From Halarchaeoplasma sp046498385 (GTDB lineage: Archaea; Thermoplasmatota; Thermoplasmata; Halarchaeoplasmatales; Halarchaeoplasmataceae): a stretch of 21,076 bases of DNA. The stretch is from positions 1-21,076 of the forward strand of contig JAWOAU010000067.1 of assembly GCA_046498385.1 (NCBI GenBank), read 5' to 3'. Of the stretch, positions 8,143-15,078 are shown piece by piece (within the stretch, counting starts at the first letter, position 1; each line of letters starts with the position of its first letter). The notes beneath the pieces are model-generated. The model did no database searches, was not told where the DNA came from, and saw only the letters and a program-made list of their open reading frames with translations. The position numbers and the translations under genes were made by a program.

Positions 8143-8220
8143 TTAAACCTCTCGAAGGAATTTCAGCTGCTTCGATGCATCGTATGCTATCTCCGCAGCA
8201 TCTATAAATACCGTATTCAT
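8143..8220 (-). CDS. Possible 25-codon leader ORF upstream of aroD
   Basis: On the minus strand an ATG at 8220 opens 25 sense codons, ending with TAA at 8143-8145, 16 nt before the aroD ATG. The peptide would contain FIDAAEIAYDASKQLKFL, an ordinary helix-like composition. A TATA-like AT-rich stretch near 8232-8252 could give a leaderless transcript starting at this ATG. A better TATA box (8203-8210) lies inside the ORF, however, and would give a transcript that omits it. It may be chance; I list it because it is the only open frame in a control region that should otherwise be untranslated. Confidence 0.2.
   Translation of the reverse strand: MNTVFIDAAEIAYDASKQLKFLREV
8203..8210 (-). promoter_or_regulatory. 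Candidate TATA box for the aroD-aroEK-aroA-aroC operon
   Basis: The minus strand reads TATTTATA here. Archaeal transcription usually starts about 25 nt downstream of the box, which would be near 8180 and leave a 5' leader of about 50 nt before the aroD ATG at 8126. The leader contains GGCGGT close to the start codon as a possible ribosome site. Confidence 0.45.
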
Positions 8221-8293
8221 GCTCTTATTTGACTTAATACTTCCTAATTAACATTTTGCTGGAGGGTAGGTAAACCTGTCCAAAAGCTTATCT

Positions 8294-8450
8294 ATCACTG
8301 TTAAAAGAGAAGTGATCGAGAATTTATTTTTCACATGCAATAATGACTGTATGGTCGGTCAGCATTTGAACGGGTATAAAATACGATCAAAGATATCGAC
8401 CTGTTAAAAAGTCTTTCAGTTGGCCCGTTGCCTATAAATACATGATCGTA
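8294..8450. promoter_or_regulatory. Dyad elements in the aroD / DAHP synthase control region
   Basis: The 404-nt space between the divergent aroD and DAHP synthase genes holds several short symmetric elements. TACGATCA (8382-8389) and TGATCGTA (8443-8450) are exact reverse complements, each lying just after a TATA-like sequence (TATAAAATA at 8375-8383 and TATAAATA at 8433-8440). The core TGATCG occurs a third time at 8313-8318, inside an inverted repeat ATCACT (8294-8299) / AGTGAT (8311-8316). These are plausible repressor half-sites controlling entry into the pathway, but that is inference. No gene sits between 8221 and 8530. Confidence 0.4.
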
Positions 8451-8470
8451 GACAGATTTACCGGTCCAAT

Positions 8471-8482
8471 TTTATTTATATA
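8471..8482 (+). promoter_or_regulatory. Candidate TATA box for DAHP synthase
   Basis: TTTATTTATATA lies about 55 nt upstream of the ATG at 8531. Transcription would start near 8505, leaving a leader of about 25 nt that contains GGAAGGAT (8517-8524) as the ribosome site, 6 nt before the ATG. Two other TATA-like sequences lie upstream (8375 and 8433), so more than one start is possible. Confidence 0.5.
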
Positions 8483-8530
8483 GGTGTCCCTCATCACTAA
8501 ACTAACAAGAAAAAATGGAAGGATATAAAG

Positions 8531-9583
8531 ATGAATGAAAGAATTACTGACGGAAATATTGCTAGATACCGAGGTATAATCACCCCTTTCGAACTCAAAG
8601 ATAACATGCCCGCTTCCAAACAGGTATTAAAAAATGTAGAAAAAAGCAGAAAAGAAATTGATGAAATACTGGATAAAAAAAGCAGTCGAAAAATTATCAT
8701 TGCCGGTCCTTGCTCGATACATAATATCGATGAAGCAAAAGAATATGCCGAAGAAATAAAAGATCTTTCTGAAATTGTGGAGGACAAGTTCCTACTGGTG
8801 ATGAGAACTTACTTTGAAAAACCGAGAACAACGATAGGTTGGAAAGGGTTGATTAGTGATCCGTACCTCGACGGTTCCCACGACATGAACACAGGTTTGA
8901 AACATGCCAGAGAATTACTCCTCTATACAGCTGGATTAGAAGTTCCTACCGGTACTGAGATACTAAATACTGAAAGTCCACAGTATCTGGATGACCTGAT
9001 ATCATGGTCTGCCATCGGGGCAAGAACGACTGAGTCACAACCTCATAGGGAATTGGCCTCCGGCCTCACTGTTCCAGTGGGTTTCAAAAACGATACGGGA
9101 GGCAATGTGAAGATTGCTGTAGATGCTGTAAAAACAGCAAAATATCCCCATTCTTTCAGAGGTATTGACCAAGGGGGTAAGATTTGCATAGTGGAAACCA
9201 CCGGAAACCCCTATAGTCATGTTGTATTGAGAGGTGGAAAGGTAGGAGGAGAATACCGTCCAAATTACGATTATCTATCCATCGAACGAACAACTGCACT
9301 TCTTGAAAAGGAAAACCTCCCGCTAAACATAGTGGTAGATTGCAGTCATGGAAATTCCGGTAAGGATCACAATAAACAACCCAAGGTATTTAAACATCTG
9401 ATAGAACAAATAGAGAGTGGTAACCAGGAGATCATTGGGTTAATGCTGGAATCGAATTTGAAACAAGGTAACCAATCCTTCAGTGACGATCCAAGTGAGC
9501 TCAAAAGAGGCGTATCTATCACCGATTCCTGTATCGGATGGGATACAACAAAAGAGATCATTTTGGAAGCTTACCATAGATGA
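8531..9583 (+). CDS. aroG: DAHP synthase, AroG/AroF/AroH type
   Basis: First step of the pathway: PEP plus erythrose-4-phosphate to DAHP. The 350-residue protein has the same length as E. coli AroG and aligns with it almost without gaps. Visible sites are AGPCSIHN with metal ligand C61, RTYFEKPRTTIGWKGL with K97, GARTTESQPHRELASGL, PVGFKNDTGG, VLRGGK, DCSHGNSGK with H273, MLESNLKQGNQ with E307, and ITDSCIGW with D332. The N-terminal extension that forms the effector site in the E. coli isozymes is present, so feedback control by an aromatic amino acid is likely, but I cannot tell which one. Many archaea have a shorter KDPG-aldolase-like form or make dehydroquinate another way, so this type is unusual. 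It is divergent from aroD. Confidence 0.95.
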   Translation: MNERITDGNIARYRGIITPFELKDNMPASKQVLKNVEKSRKEIDEILDKKSSRKIIIAGPCSIHNIDEAKEYAEEIKDLSEIVEDKFLLVMRTYFEKPRTTIGWKGLISDPYLDGSHDMNTGLKHARELLLYTAGLEVPTGTEILNTESPQYLDDLISWSAIGARTTESQPHRELASGLTVPVGFKNDTGGNVKIAVDAVKTAKYPHSFRGIDQGGKICIVETTGNPYSHVVLRGGKVGGEYRPNYDYLSIERTTALLEKENLPLNIVVDCSHGNSGKDHNKQPKVFKHLIEQIESGNQEIIGLMLESNLKQGNQSFSDDPSELKRGVSITDSCIGWDTTKEIILEAYHR

Positions 9584-9701
9584 GAAACTTTCAAATTCAA
9601 AGCCGCGACCTGTGATTATAGAGGAAGGGATCAAAAACGAACTTCAACTTTTGAGGGATGAATTGGATCGGCTGTCGCCGGATTCGGTAGAAGATAACTA
9701 G
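9584..9701 (+). other. Short stretch after DAHP synthase with an open frame lacking a good start
   Basis: Between the DAHP synthase stop and the end of tiaS, one frame stays open to a TAG at 9699-9701 and would encode KPRPVIIEEGIKNELQLLRD followed by a short acidic tail. The only in-frame ATG (9483) lies deep inside DAHP synthase. A GTG at 9620 has no ribosome site. The peptide looks more protein-like than random and could be a gene remnant or a very short gene. I would not annotate it as a CDS without conservation. Confidence 0.25.
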
Positions 9702-9707
9702 AGGGAT

Positions 9708-10991
9708 TTACTCTGTTTTAACTCTCTTCAACGGCTTGGAGAGGTGCCTCCGTGCACAAACGGGCACCTCGTACCATCCTTCACTTATCTCCCGGTCCAC
9801 CTTTTCCATCTCTACCTCGTCCTCCCCGGCCTTGGTGCCGCATCTTTTACACCTGAAGCCGGCATCCTTTCCCACTGAAGACATCCTTTTTTTACATTCC
9901 GGACACTGCGGATTGGCCACCTTCTCTTTTTTTTCCGCCAGATGCAGCACCCTCAACTTTTCTATGTTCAGTGTAAGAGGTTCCTTTCTCACTCCACCCA
10001 AAAGCTCCACCACATCACCGACCATGAGCTTTTTCACTATCCTTCTGAAGCCTTTAGTGGGCTCGTAGGCCGCCGCAGTTAGCTTTTGTTCCACATCGAA
10101 GAGCACGTGTCCGCCGGGTATGGTGCGTGGTAGGGAGGACACGGTTCCCTTGATCCGTACCGAGGTCCACGGCTTTACCTTTTCCAAAACACTTTCCTGT
10201 ATGTGATCGTCGGTGGCCTGATTGGTTTGGAAAAGTAACCAGCGCTCGACGGGTTCTCCCTTGATCATTGTGAGGGCATTCATGAGCTCGTCCGGCTTAT
10301 CACCCCTGACACCGTAAAGTACCGGGCATGGGGATCGGGGTGCGATTGCCTGCTGTTTCTCTTCATGATCGTAGGTATCGAATGTGTGTTCCGTCACCCT
10401 GTCAAAATCGATTATACCGCTGATGTTTCTTTCCGTACCCCAGCGCTTTCGTTCCCTGTAGGCTATTAGTTCGTATGTGTGATCCCGTGGAACCCAGGCC
10501 ATGGCCGCCAGGGCCCCGATCAACCCCCGCTTGTTGCCGAGACCGATGTACTCACAGTCCATGGAATCAAGTATATTCAATGCTTCGTTCAACTCAACCA
10601 CGTCTCTGACTGCCTTTTGGTATACTGCCAAGGGGGGTTTTTCCTTGGAAACTATCAATCCGGGGTTGGTACCTTCCTCAGTGAGTTCGGACCAATCTTC
10701 AACCACCACCGCTGCCCTCTTCAAAACGCCGCTCATCTCCATAGGTTCTCCGGTATAACTGAATATCTCCTTATCATGAAACCCGATTAAATTTTTCTCT
10801 TCAAACCCCTTCCCCAATCTTATCACCACCGCACCGTTACCCCTGGTCTTCCAGGGAATATTGGGATTGAGGCGTACCAACCACGGATGATCCATGAGTT
10901 CAAGTTCGCCAAACTCCTTCAGTAGTTCTGTTATCAAAAAAGTTGTACACATACCTTTACGTGAATCTGTATCGTCGATGGCTAAAAACAT
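9708..10991 (-). CDS. tiaS: tRNA(Ile2) 2-agmatinylcytidine synthetase TiaS
   Basis: Uses ATP and agmatine to modify C34 of tRNA-Ile2 to agmatidine, so that the anticodon reads AUA. This is the archaeal counterpart of bacterial lysidine synthesis. The 427-residue product starts FLAIDDTDSRKGMCTTFL (DDTDS at 6-10), has KTRGNGAVVIRLG (48-60), an OB-fold-like part (about 275-350: VRIKGTVSSLPRTIPGGHVLF) and a C-terminal zinc ribbon with C363, C366, C381 and C384. Length and domain order match the family. It starts 1 nt after the stop of the RDD protein gene, so the two form an operon. It is the strongest single sign that the core of this window is archaeal. Confidence 0.95.
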   Translation of the reverse strand: MFLAIDDTDSRKGMCTTFLITELLKEFGELELMDHPWLVRLNPNIPWKTRGNGAVVIRLGKGFEEKNLIGFHDKEIFSYTGEPMEMSGVLKRAAVVVEDWSELTEEGTNPGLIVSKEKPPLAVYQKAVRDVVELNEALNILDSMDCEYIGLGNKRGLIGALAAMAWVPRDHTYELIAYRERKRWGTERNISGIIDFDRVTEHTFDTYDHEEKQQAIAPRSPCPVLYGVRGDKPDELMNALTMIKGEPVERWLLFQTNQATDDHIQESVLEKVKPWTSVRIKGTVSSLPRTIPGGHVLFDVEQKLTAAAYEPTKGFRRIVKKLMVGDVVELLGGVRKEPLTLNIEKLRVLHLAEKKEKVANPQCPECKKRMSSVGKDAGFRCKRCGTKAGEDEVEMEKVDREISEGWYEVPVCARRHLSKPLKRVKTE

Positions 10992-10992
10992 T

Positions 10993-11646
10993 CTACTGAA
11001 TCCTTCCGCATCTTGTACATTTTGATCGGCCGAACTCTATGACCTCTAGCTCTCCACCGCATTCTCGGCACCGTCTGACATCGGTTATACCTCTTTCCAT
11101 AAAGTGGGTAGAAGAGGGCGTTTCTTCTTTTCGCATATGTTCCGTTATAAATTGGCGATAATGGTGGGGATCCGAAGAGCCCTTTACAGTGGTATCTGCC
11201 ACACTATCCAAATATCTCTGCCTAGGATCTCCCTCTGTTGCCAGACCTACAATGGTATCCAAAAAAATCAGTAAACCGTGAACCTTGCTGATATTTCTTA
11301 TCAATGCTTCGTGGAGATCAATGCCTCCGCGGAGGCCTTCGACCTCTAAGTTGAAAAAATTTTTACCCAAAGTCTGTCGGTTGTAGTATTCAAGAACCGA
11401 GGAATAGAATACCTGAAATGCCCCAGCCATCACTTGAAATAGGATGATAATGTCTGGAAAGAAGGTCAAATTTAGAAGGTATAATGGGATGAATACCAGG
11501 ATAGAAGATATAAAAAAGTCCGCCAAATAAGCGACTACCCTCTTAATCCAGTGCTTCTGCAGCGGTCTGTTGTGGTGAATCATATCAAATCCTGTGACCA
11601 TTTTCTCATCTTCCTTTTTGTGCCCGTCAGACTGCCCATCAATCAT
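10993..11646 (-). CDS. RDD family membrane protein with C-terminal zinc ribbon
   Basis: About 217 residues. Residues about 35-155 match the RDD family: KRVVAYLADFFISS opens the first hydrophobic helix with the characteristic Arg and Asp, a second hydrophobic segment runs at about 66-85, NRQTLGKNFFNLEVEG is the conserved loop, and a third hydrophobic stretch lies at about 115-137. A soluble tail ends in a zinc ribbon, with cysteines at about 193, 196, 210 and 213 (CRECGG and CTRCGR). Some RDD proteins have been linked to Na+(Li+)/H+ transport; the role of this one is unknown. The ATG at 11646 is chosen over the adjoining GTG at 11649. Upstream is a TATA-like box at 11707-11716. The zinc ribbon suggests a regulatory or nucleic-acid contact at the cytoplasmic face. 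Confidence 0.8.
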   Translation of the reverse strand: MIDGQSDGHKKEDEKMVTGFDMIHHNRPLQKHWIKRVVAYLADFFISSILVFIPLYLLNLTFFPDIIILFQVMAGAFQVFYSSVLEYYNRQTLGKNFFNLEVEGLRGGIDLHEALIRNISKVHGLLIFLDTIVGLATEGDPRQRYLDSVADTTVKGSSDPHHYRQFITEHMRKEETPSSTHFMERGITDVRRCRECGGELEVIEFGRSKCTRCGRIQ

Positions 11647-11706
11647 CACGATATCAGATTTGGATTCCTCATCATCGGACAGGTGTAGAATGCTATTGCA
11701 TCTAAT

Positions 11707-11716
11707 TATATTTTCC
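11707..11716 (-). promoter_or_regulatory. Candidate TATA box for the RDD protein - tiaS operon
   Basis: The minus strand reads AAAATATAAT here, about 65 nt upstream of the ATG at 11646. Initiation would fall near 11685, giving a leader of roughly 40 nt. Confidence 0.4.
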
Positions 11717-11973
11717 CTTTGAAAAGTCGGCTTAACCTCTCTGAACTGAGAGATACTTCTTTCTGCTCTCTTCTAAAAAAACACAGTACCAGAAAATTTT
11801 TTAGTAAACTACCAAAAACTTTAATACGATTTACTTACAATAATATACTATCACAAATCACGATAATATCTCCTCTATTTTTTTATCAGCCGTGTAAAAG
11901 CTAGCTGAAAGTACTATCATAAAAAGTTGATTCTCCCAAAAAAATTATACCCCCCGTGCATAGTTGTAAAATC
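11717..11973. promoter_or_regulatory. AT-rich divergent intergenic region and leaderless promoter of the acetyltransferase gene
   Basis: About 250 nt between divergent genes with no convincing ORF. It holds a small hairpin CTCTC/GAGAG (11737-11741 and 11748-11752, loop 6 nt) of uncertain meaning. AAAATTATA at 11941-11949 is centred about 28 nt before the ATG at 11974, the spacing expected if transcription starts at or next to the start codon. Confidence 0.5.
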
Positions 11974-13206
11974 ATGACGATACTCAGGACGTTAGATCCC
12001 GAAATAGACAGAGAGGCCGTACTTCGAATATGGAAAGAGATTGGATGGTTAGAAAAAGGTAAGGATGAAATATTCGATATAATGCTGGAGGCCGAAGGTA
12101 GTAATTATGTGGCGGAGATCGGAGGCGAACCGGAGTGCAACGTAGCTACGTGTAAAGGCACCTTCCACTATTTGGAAAAGGAACTACCCTTTTCAGTGGT
12201 AGCTAGCGTGCTAACCAGTCCGGTAGCCCGGAGACAGGGATTAGCCGCTAGGCTAACCGCCAAAGCCATTGCAGAAGACGCCGCCGCCGGAGCAAGTCTA
12301 TCGGGGCTGGGTATATTCGACCAGGGATTCTACAATCAGTTGGGTTACGGTACCGGTTCTTACGAGAACTGGGTATTTTTTGATCCCTCTTCTCTGATGG
12401 TGGATAAACTAGAAAATATACCAAAGCGTATAACCAAAGGGGACTGGAAGAAGGTGCACCGTTCACGTTTGAACCGGATGAAACTTCACGGCTCGGTGGA
12501 TCTTAATCATGAAACAGACACCCGTCTAGAGATGATCTGGCCAACACACAGTTTCGGTTTAGGATATTACGATGATGACGGGGAGATTACTCATCATATA
12601 TATTTCCGAGTTGAGAGTCTTCACGACGGTAAATACACCGTTCAATGGATGACATACCGAAACCGGGAGCAATTCATGGAGTTGATGTCCGTGCTTAAAT
12701 CCCTCTCGGATCAGGTGCATATGATATCCATGAGAGAACCTCCTGGAATACAGTTTCAGGATCTTCTGAAAAGGCCTTTCAGGCACAGAAGGATAACCAA
12801 CCGATCCAAGTTCGAGAATAAGATGTTAAGCCACGCTTATTGGCAGGTGAGAATACTGGACCTTGAGTCCTGCATTAACGCTTTCAACCACTCCGATTCC
12901 GGGGTTAAATTCAACCTTTCTTTAAACGACCCGATTGTGGATTTACTGGAAAGGGATATACCCTGGAATGGCATCGGGGGTAATTACACGGTTAAGCTCG
13001 GACCCGAGCCAGAGATCGAGTCGGGAAAAACACCCGGGCTCCCCACACTAAAGGCATCGGTTAACGCCTTCACCCGACTGTGGATCGGCGTTAGATCAGC
13101 TACATCCCTGGCAATGACCGATGATTTCTACGGGCCTCCTGCATTGATGAAAAAGTTGGATAAACTTCTTCGGCTCCCCAGACCTCACCCCGATTGGGAT
13201 TTTTAG
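11974..13206 (+). CDS. Eis-like GNAT acetyltransferase with C-terminal SCP2-like domain
   Basis: A 410-residue protein with the layout of the Eis (enhanced intracellular survival) family: an N-terminal GNAT domain, a second degenerate GNAT-like half, and a C-terminal sterol-carrier-protein-2-like domain. The acetyl-CoA loop is ARRQGLAARL (R86-A91), preceded by a strand around SVVASVLTSP. FYNQLGYG (119-126) matches the conserved FYxxxGY segment. The C-terminal part has FNLSLNDPIVDLLERDIPW and AFTRLWIGVRSATSL, ending LLRLPRPHPDWDF. Mycobacterial Eis acetylates aminoglycosides and protein lysines, but related proteins vary, so the substrate here is unknown. ATG 11974 is preferred to GTG 11956 because of the TATA box 28 nt upstream. 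It is a single gene, followed by a separate promoter. Confidence 0.8.
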   Translation: MTILRTLDPEIDREAVLRIWKEIGWLEKGKDEIFDIMLEAEGSNYVAEIGGEPECNVATCKGTFHYLEKELPFSVVASVLTSPVARRQGLAARLTAKAIAEDAAAGASLSGLGIFDQGFYNQLGYGTGSYENWVFFDPSSLMVDKLENIPKRITKGDWKKVHRSRLNRMKLHGSVDLNHETDTRLEMIWPTHSFGLGYYDDDGEITHHIYFRVESLHDGKYTVQWMTYRNREQFMELMSVLKSLSDQVHMISMREPPGIQFQDLLKRPFRHRRITNRSKFENKMLSHAYWQVRILDLESCINAFNHSDSGVKFNLSLNDPIVDLLERDIPWNGIGGNYTVKLGPEPEIESGKTPGLPTLKASVNAFTRLWIGVRSATSLAMTDDFYGPPALMKKLDKLLRLPRPHPDWDF

Positions 13207-13222
13207 GCAAATTTCCACAACA

Positions 13223-13232
13223 CTTATTAGTA
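13223..13232 (+). promoter_or_regulatory. Candidate TATA box for the membrane metallopeptidase
   Basis: CTTATTAGTA is centred about 27 nt before the ATG at 13255, which suggests a leaderless or nearly leaderless transcript. Confidence 0.4.
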
Positions 13233-13254
13233 CCATCATACTAAAGTGAATTGA

Positions 13255-15078
13255 ATGGCAAGGACACCAGAGGGCAGCGAAAACCAGGTGGAGTACTTAC
13301 AATCAATAGTCGGTAAGTACTTTCCCATATACCGGACCGAAATAGAGTTCGATATAGTCAACCTTTACATTCGAATATCTCCCGATTCGGATATCGAAGA
13401 GCCCTTTAGTGAGTTAAGGAAGGAACTGATCCCGCAAAATTATATACCACATATACGGGAAGATAGGGGGGAATATATCCTCAGTGTGAAAGCACAGCCA
13501 GAGCAGAAATATAGATCTGTGAAGACCAATGTTGTGATGCTTATCATAACTATCTGCACCACCTTGTTTGCAGGTATGTGGTGGTGGTCATCATATGATC
13601 CTCAAAACGGAGGATTTTTTACTCTTTATAACTTGTTAAACGGAGGACTTTACTTCACCTTACCGCTGATGACCATTCTCGGTGTCCATGAGATGGGGCA
13701 CTACGTGTTGGCAAGGCATCACGGGATAAAGGCCTCTCTGCCCTTTTTCATACCATTCATACCTCCGCTGGGTACCATCGGTGCTTTCATCAGCATAAGA
13801 GAACCGATACCCGACAAAAAATCGCTGATAGATCTGGGTGTAGCGGGGCCTATAGCCGGATTCATAGTAGCGGTACCTGTCTCTATTTTAGGTATATATC
13901 TCGGCACCACGATGGGTCGACCTGTTCCCACAGATATCGAAGGTACCTTCATGTTGATCAACCTTCCCCTGATAATGCGGGCTATAGCATACTTCATACC
14001 CTTTTCAACCGAGACTTTACTGCATCCAACCGCCTTTGCAGGATGGATCGGATTCTTGGTTACGGGTTTAAATCTGCTGCCCGCAGGGCAGCTGGACGGA
14101 GGGCACGTAACTAGGGCACTCTTTGGAGAGAACGCCAAATACGCAAGTTACGCCGCCGCCGGTTTTTTAGTTTTGGTAGGTATTTTCTGGTATCCAGGAT
14201 GGCTCATGTTCGCTCTTTTCATATTTTTCCTAGTGGGACTGAAACACCCCCCTCCCCTAAACGATTTGAGTTCTCTTGATCTTAAGCGCAAGGGCGTAGG
14301 CATCATCGCCATCTTACTATTGTTTACATGTTTTCACCCCATTCCCATCGATCAAGTGACCTATAAGCACGACTTTTCTCTGGAACTGGTCGAAGGAGAA
14401 CCTATTATGATGCTATCCATCAACGAGAGTGCCGAGTACATAATCGAACTCAAGAATATCGGTGAACCGGCCGACGATGAATACAACATTAGTTATCAGT
14501 ACACCAACTATACCACTTGGGCCGTTGACATCTGGATACAAAACGAAACAGGTTGGAGTCCTGTCGATTCAAATCATACGGTGAGAGAGCTATCACCGGG
14601 TGAAAACCTGACCATCAAATTAGAGGGTCGACCGGAGCAATACGCTACGCCTCAAACAGATATCGAGCTAAGAGTAGTTTCCGAGAATAGTGAAAAGGAA
14701 AAGACTCTGGAATTTGTTCTTGGGCTGATCCACTCTTTCGAAGTCGATGTGAGGGACCATTGGGTCGAACCCATTGTAGATGGAAAGGCCGCCTTCCAGG
14801 TGGATATAGTTAATAGAGGTCATGCAGACCTGTTTAATATAACTACAGAAGAGGTTTCCATGGAAGGTTGGCGGATAAGTTATACCTTTAAAAATGAAAC
14901 TTTCGACGGTTTCATGGTCAACGTTTCCGCGGGAAAGTCTATATCTTTCACAGTTGAGTTATATGATAGCTCAGAAACAAATATCTCCGATTTCATGCCG
15001 ATTTATGTATTAATTTCAATAGAATCCCAGGGCACGGGAAAAGCGGAAGAGATGGTTCTAGTAGGGGTTATAAATTAA
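13255..15078 (+). CDS. Site-2 protease family (M50) membrane metallopeptidase with large ectodomain
   Basis: A 607-residue intramembrane zinc protease. After a soluble N-terminal domain of about 85 residues come membrane segments at about 92-111, 131-152, 196-216, 231-248, 259-276, 296-328 and 347-361. HEMGH (145-149) supplies the zinc histidines and catalytic Glu, and NLLPAGQLDGG (273-283) supplies the third ligand Asp. The SIREPIPDKKSLIDLGVAGPIAGF segment between them is typical of the plant EGY/archaeal S2P branch. After the last helix, residues about 365-607 form a soluble part with repeated Ig-like sequences (ELKNIGEP, VDIVNRGHAD), rich in N-x-S/T sites and probably outside the cell. Such proteases release membrane-bound regulators; the substrate is unknown. 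The end overlaps the convergent methyltransferase by 11 nt. Confidence 0.9.
   Translation: MARTPEGSENQVEYLQSIVGKYFPIYRTEIEFDIVNLYIRISPDSDIEEPFSELRKELIPQNYIPHIREDRGEYILSVKAQPEQKYRSVKTNVVMLIITICTTLFAGMWWWSSYDPQNGGFFTLYNLLNGGLYFTLPLMTILGVHEMGHYVLARHHGIKASLPFFIPFIPPLGTIGAFISIREPIPDKKSLIDLGVAGPIAGFIVAVPVSILGIYLGTTMGRPVPTDIEGTFMLINLPLIMRAIAYFIPFSTETLLHPTAFAGWIGFLVTGLNLLPAGQLDGGHVTRALFGENAKYASYAAAGFLVLVGIFWYPGWLMFALFIFFLVGLKHPPPLNDLSSLDLKRKGVGIIAILLLFTCFHPIPIDQVTYKHDFSLELVEGEPIMMLSINESAEYIIELKNIGEPADDEYNISYQYTNYTTWAVDIWIQNETGWSPVDSNHTVRELSPGENLTIKLEGRPEQYATPQTDIELRVVSENSEKEKTLEFVLGLIHSFEVDVRDHWVEPIVDGKAAFQVDIVNRGHADLFNITTEEVSMEGWRISYTFKNETFDGFMVNVSAGKSISFTVELYDSSETNISDFMPIYVLISIESQGTGKAEEMVLVGVIN

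Noticed and set aside
8266..8275. AGGT/ACCT near-palindrome in the aro control region
   Set aside because: Only four-base arms and no second copy; weaker than the TGATCG elements.
8515..8538. Seven-codon ORF overlapping the DAHP synthase start
   Set aside because: Its ATG lies next to the ribosome site GGAAGGAT and partly overlaps it; most likely chance.
10479..10790. Plus-strand frames within tiaS
   Set aside because: They lie wholly inside TiaS, which is intact and family-like along its whole length.
11737..11752. Small hairpin CTCTC/GAGAG
   Set aside because: Five-base arms in a low-complexity region are expected by chance; not in a terminator position.
11719..11904. 61-codon ORF in the AT-rich intergenic region before the acetyltransferase
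   Set aside because: Composition follows local AT bias, no ribosome site or TATA at a useful distance, and no recognisable protein pattern.
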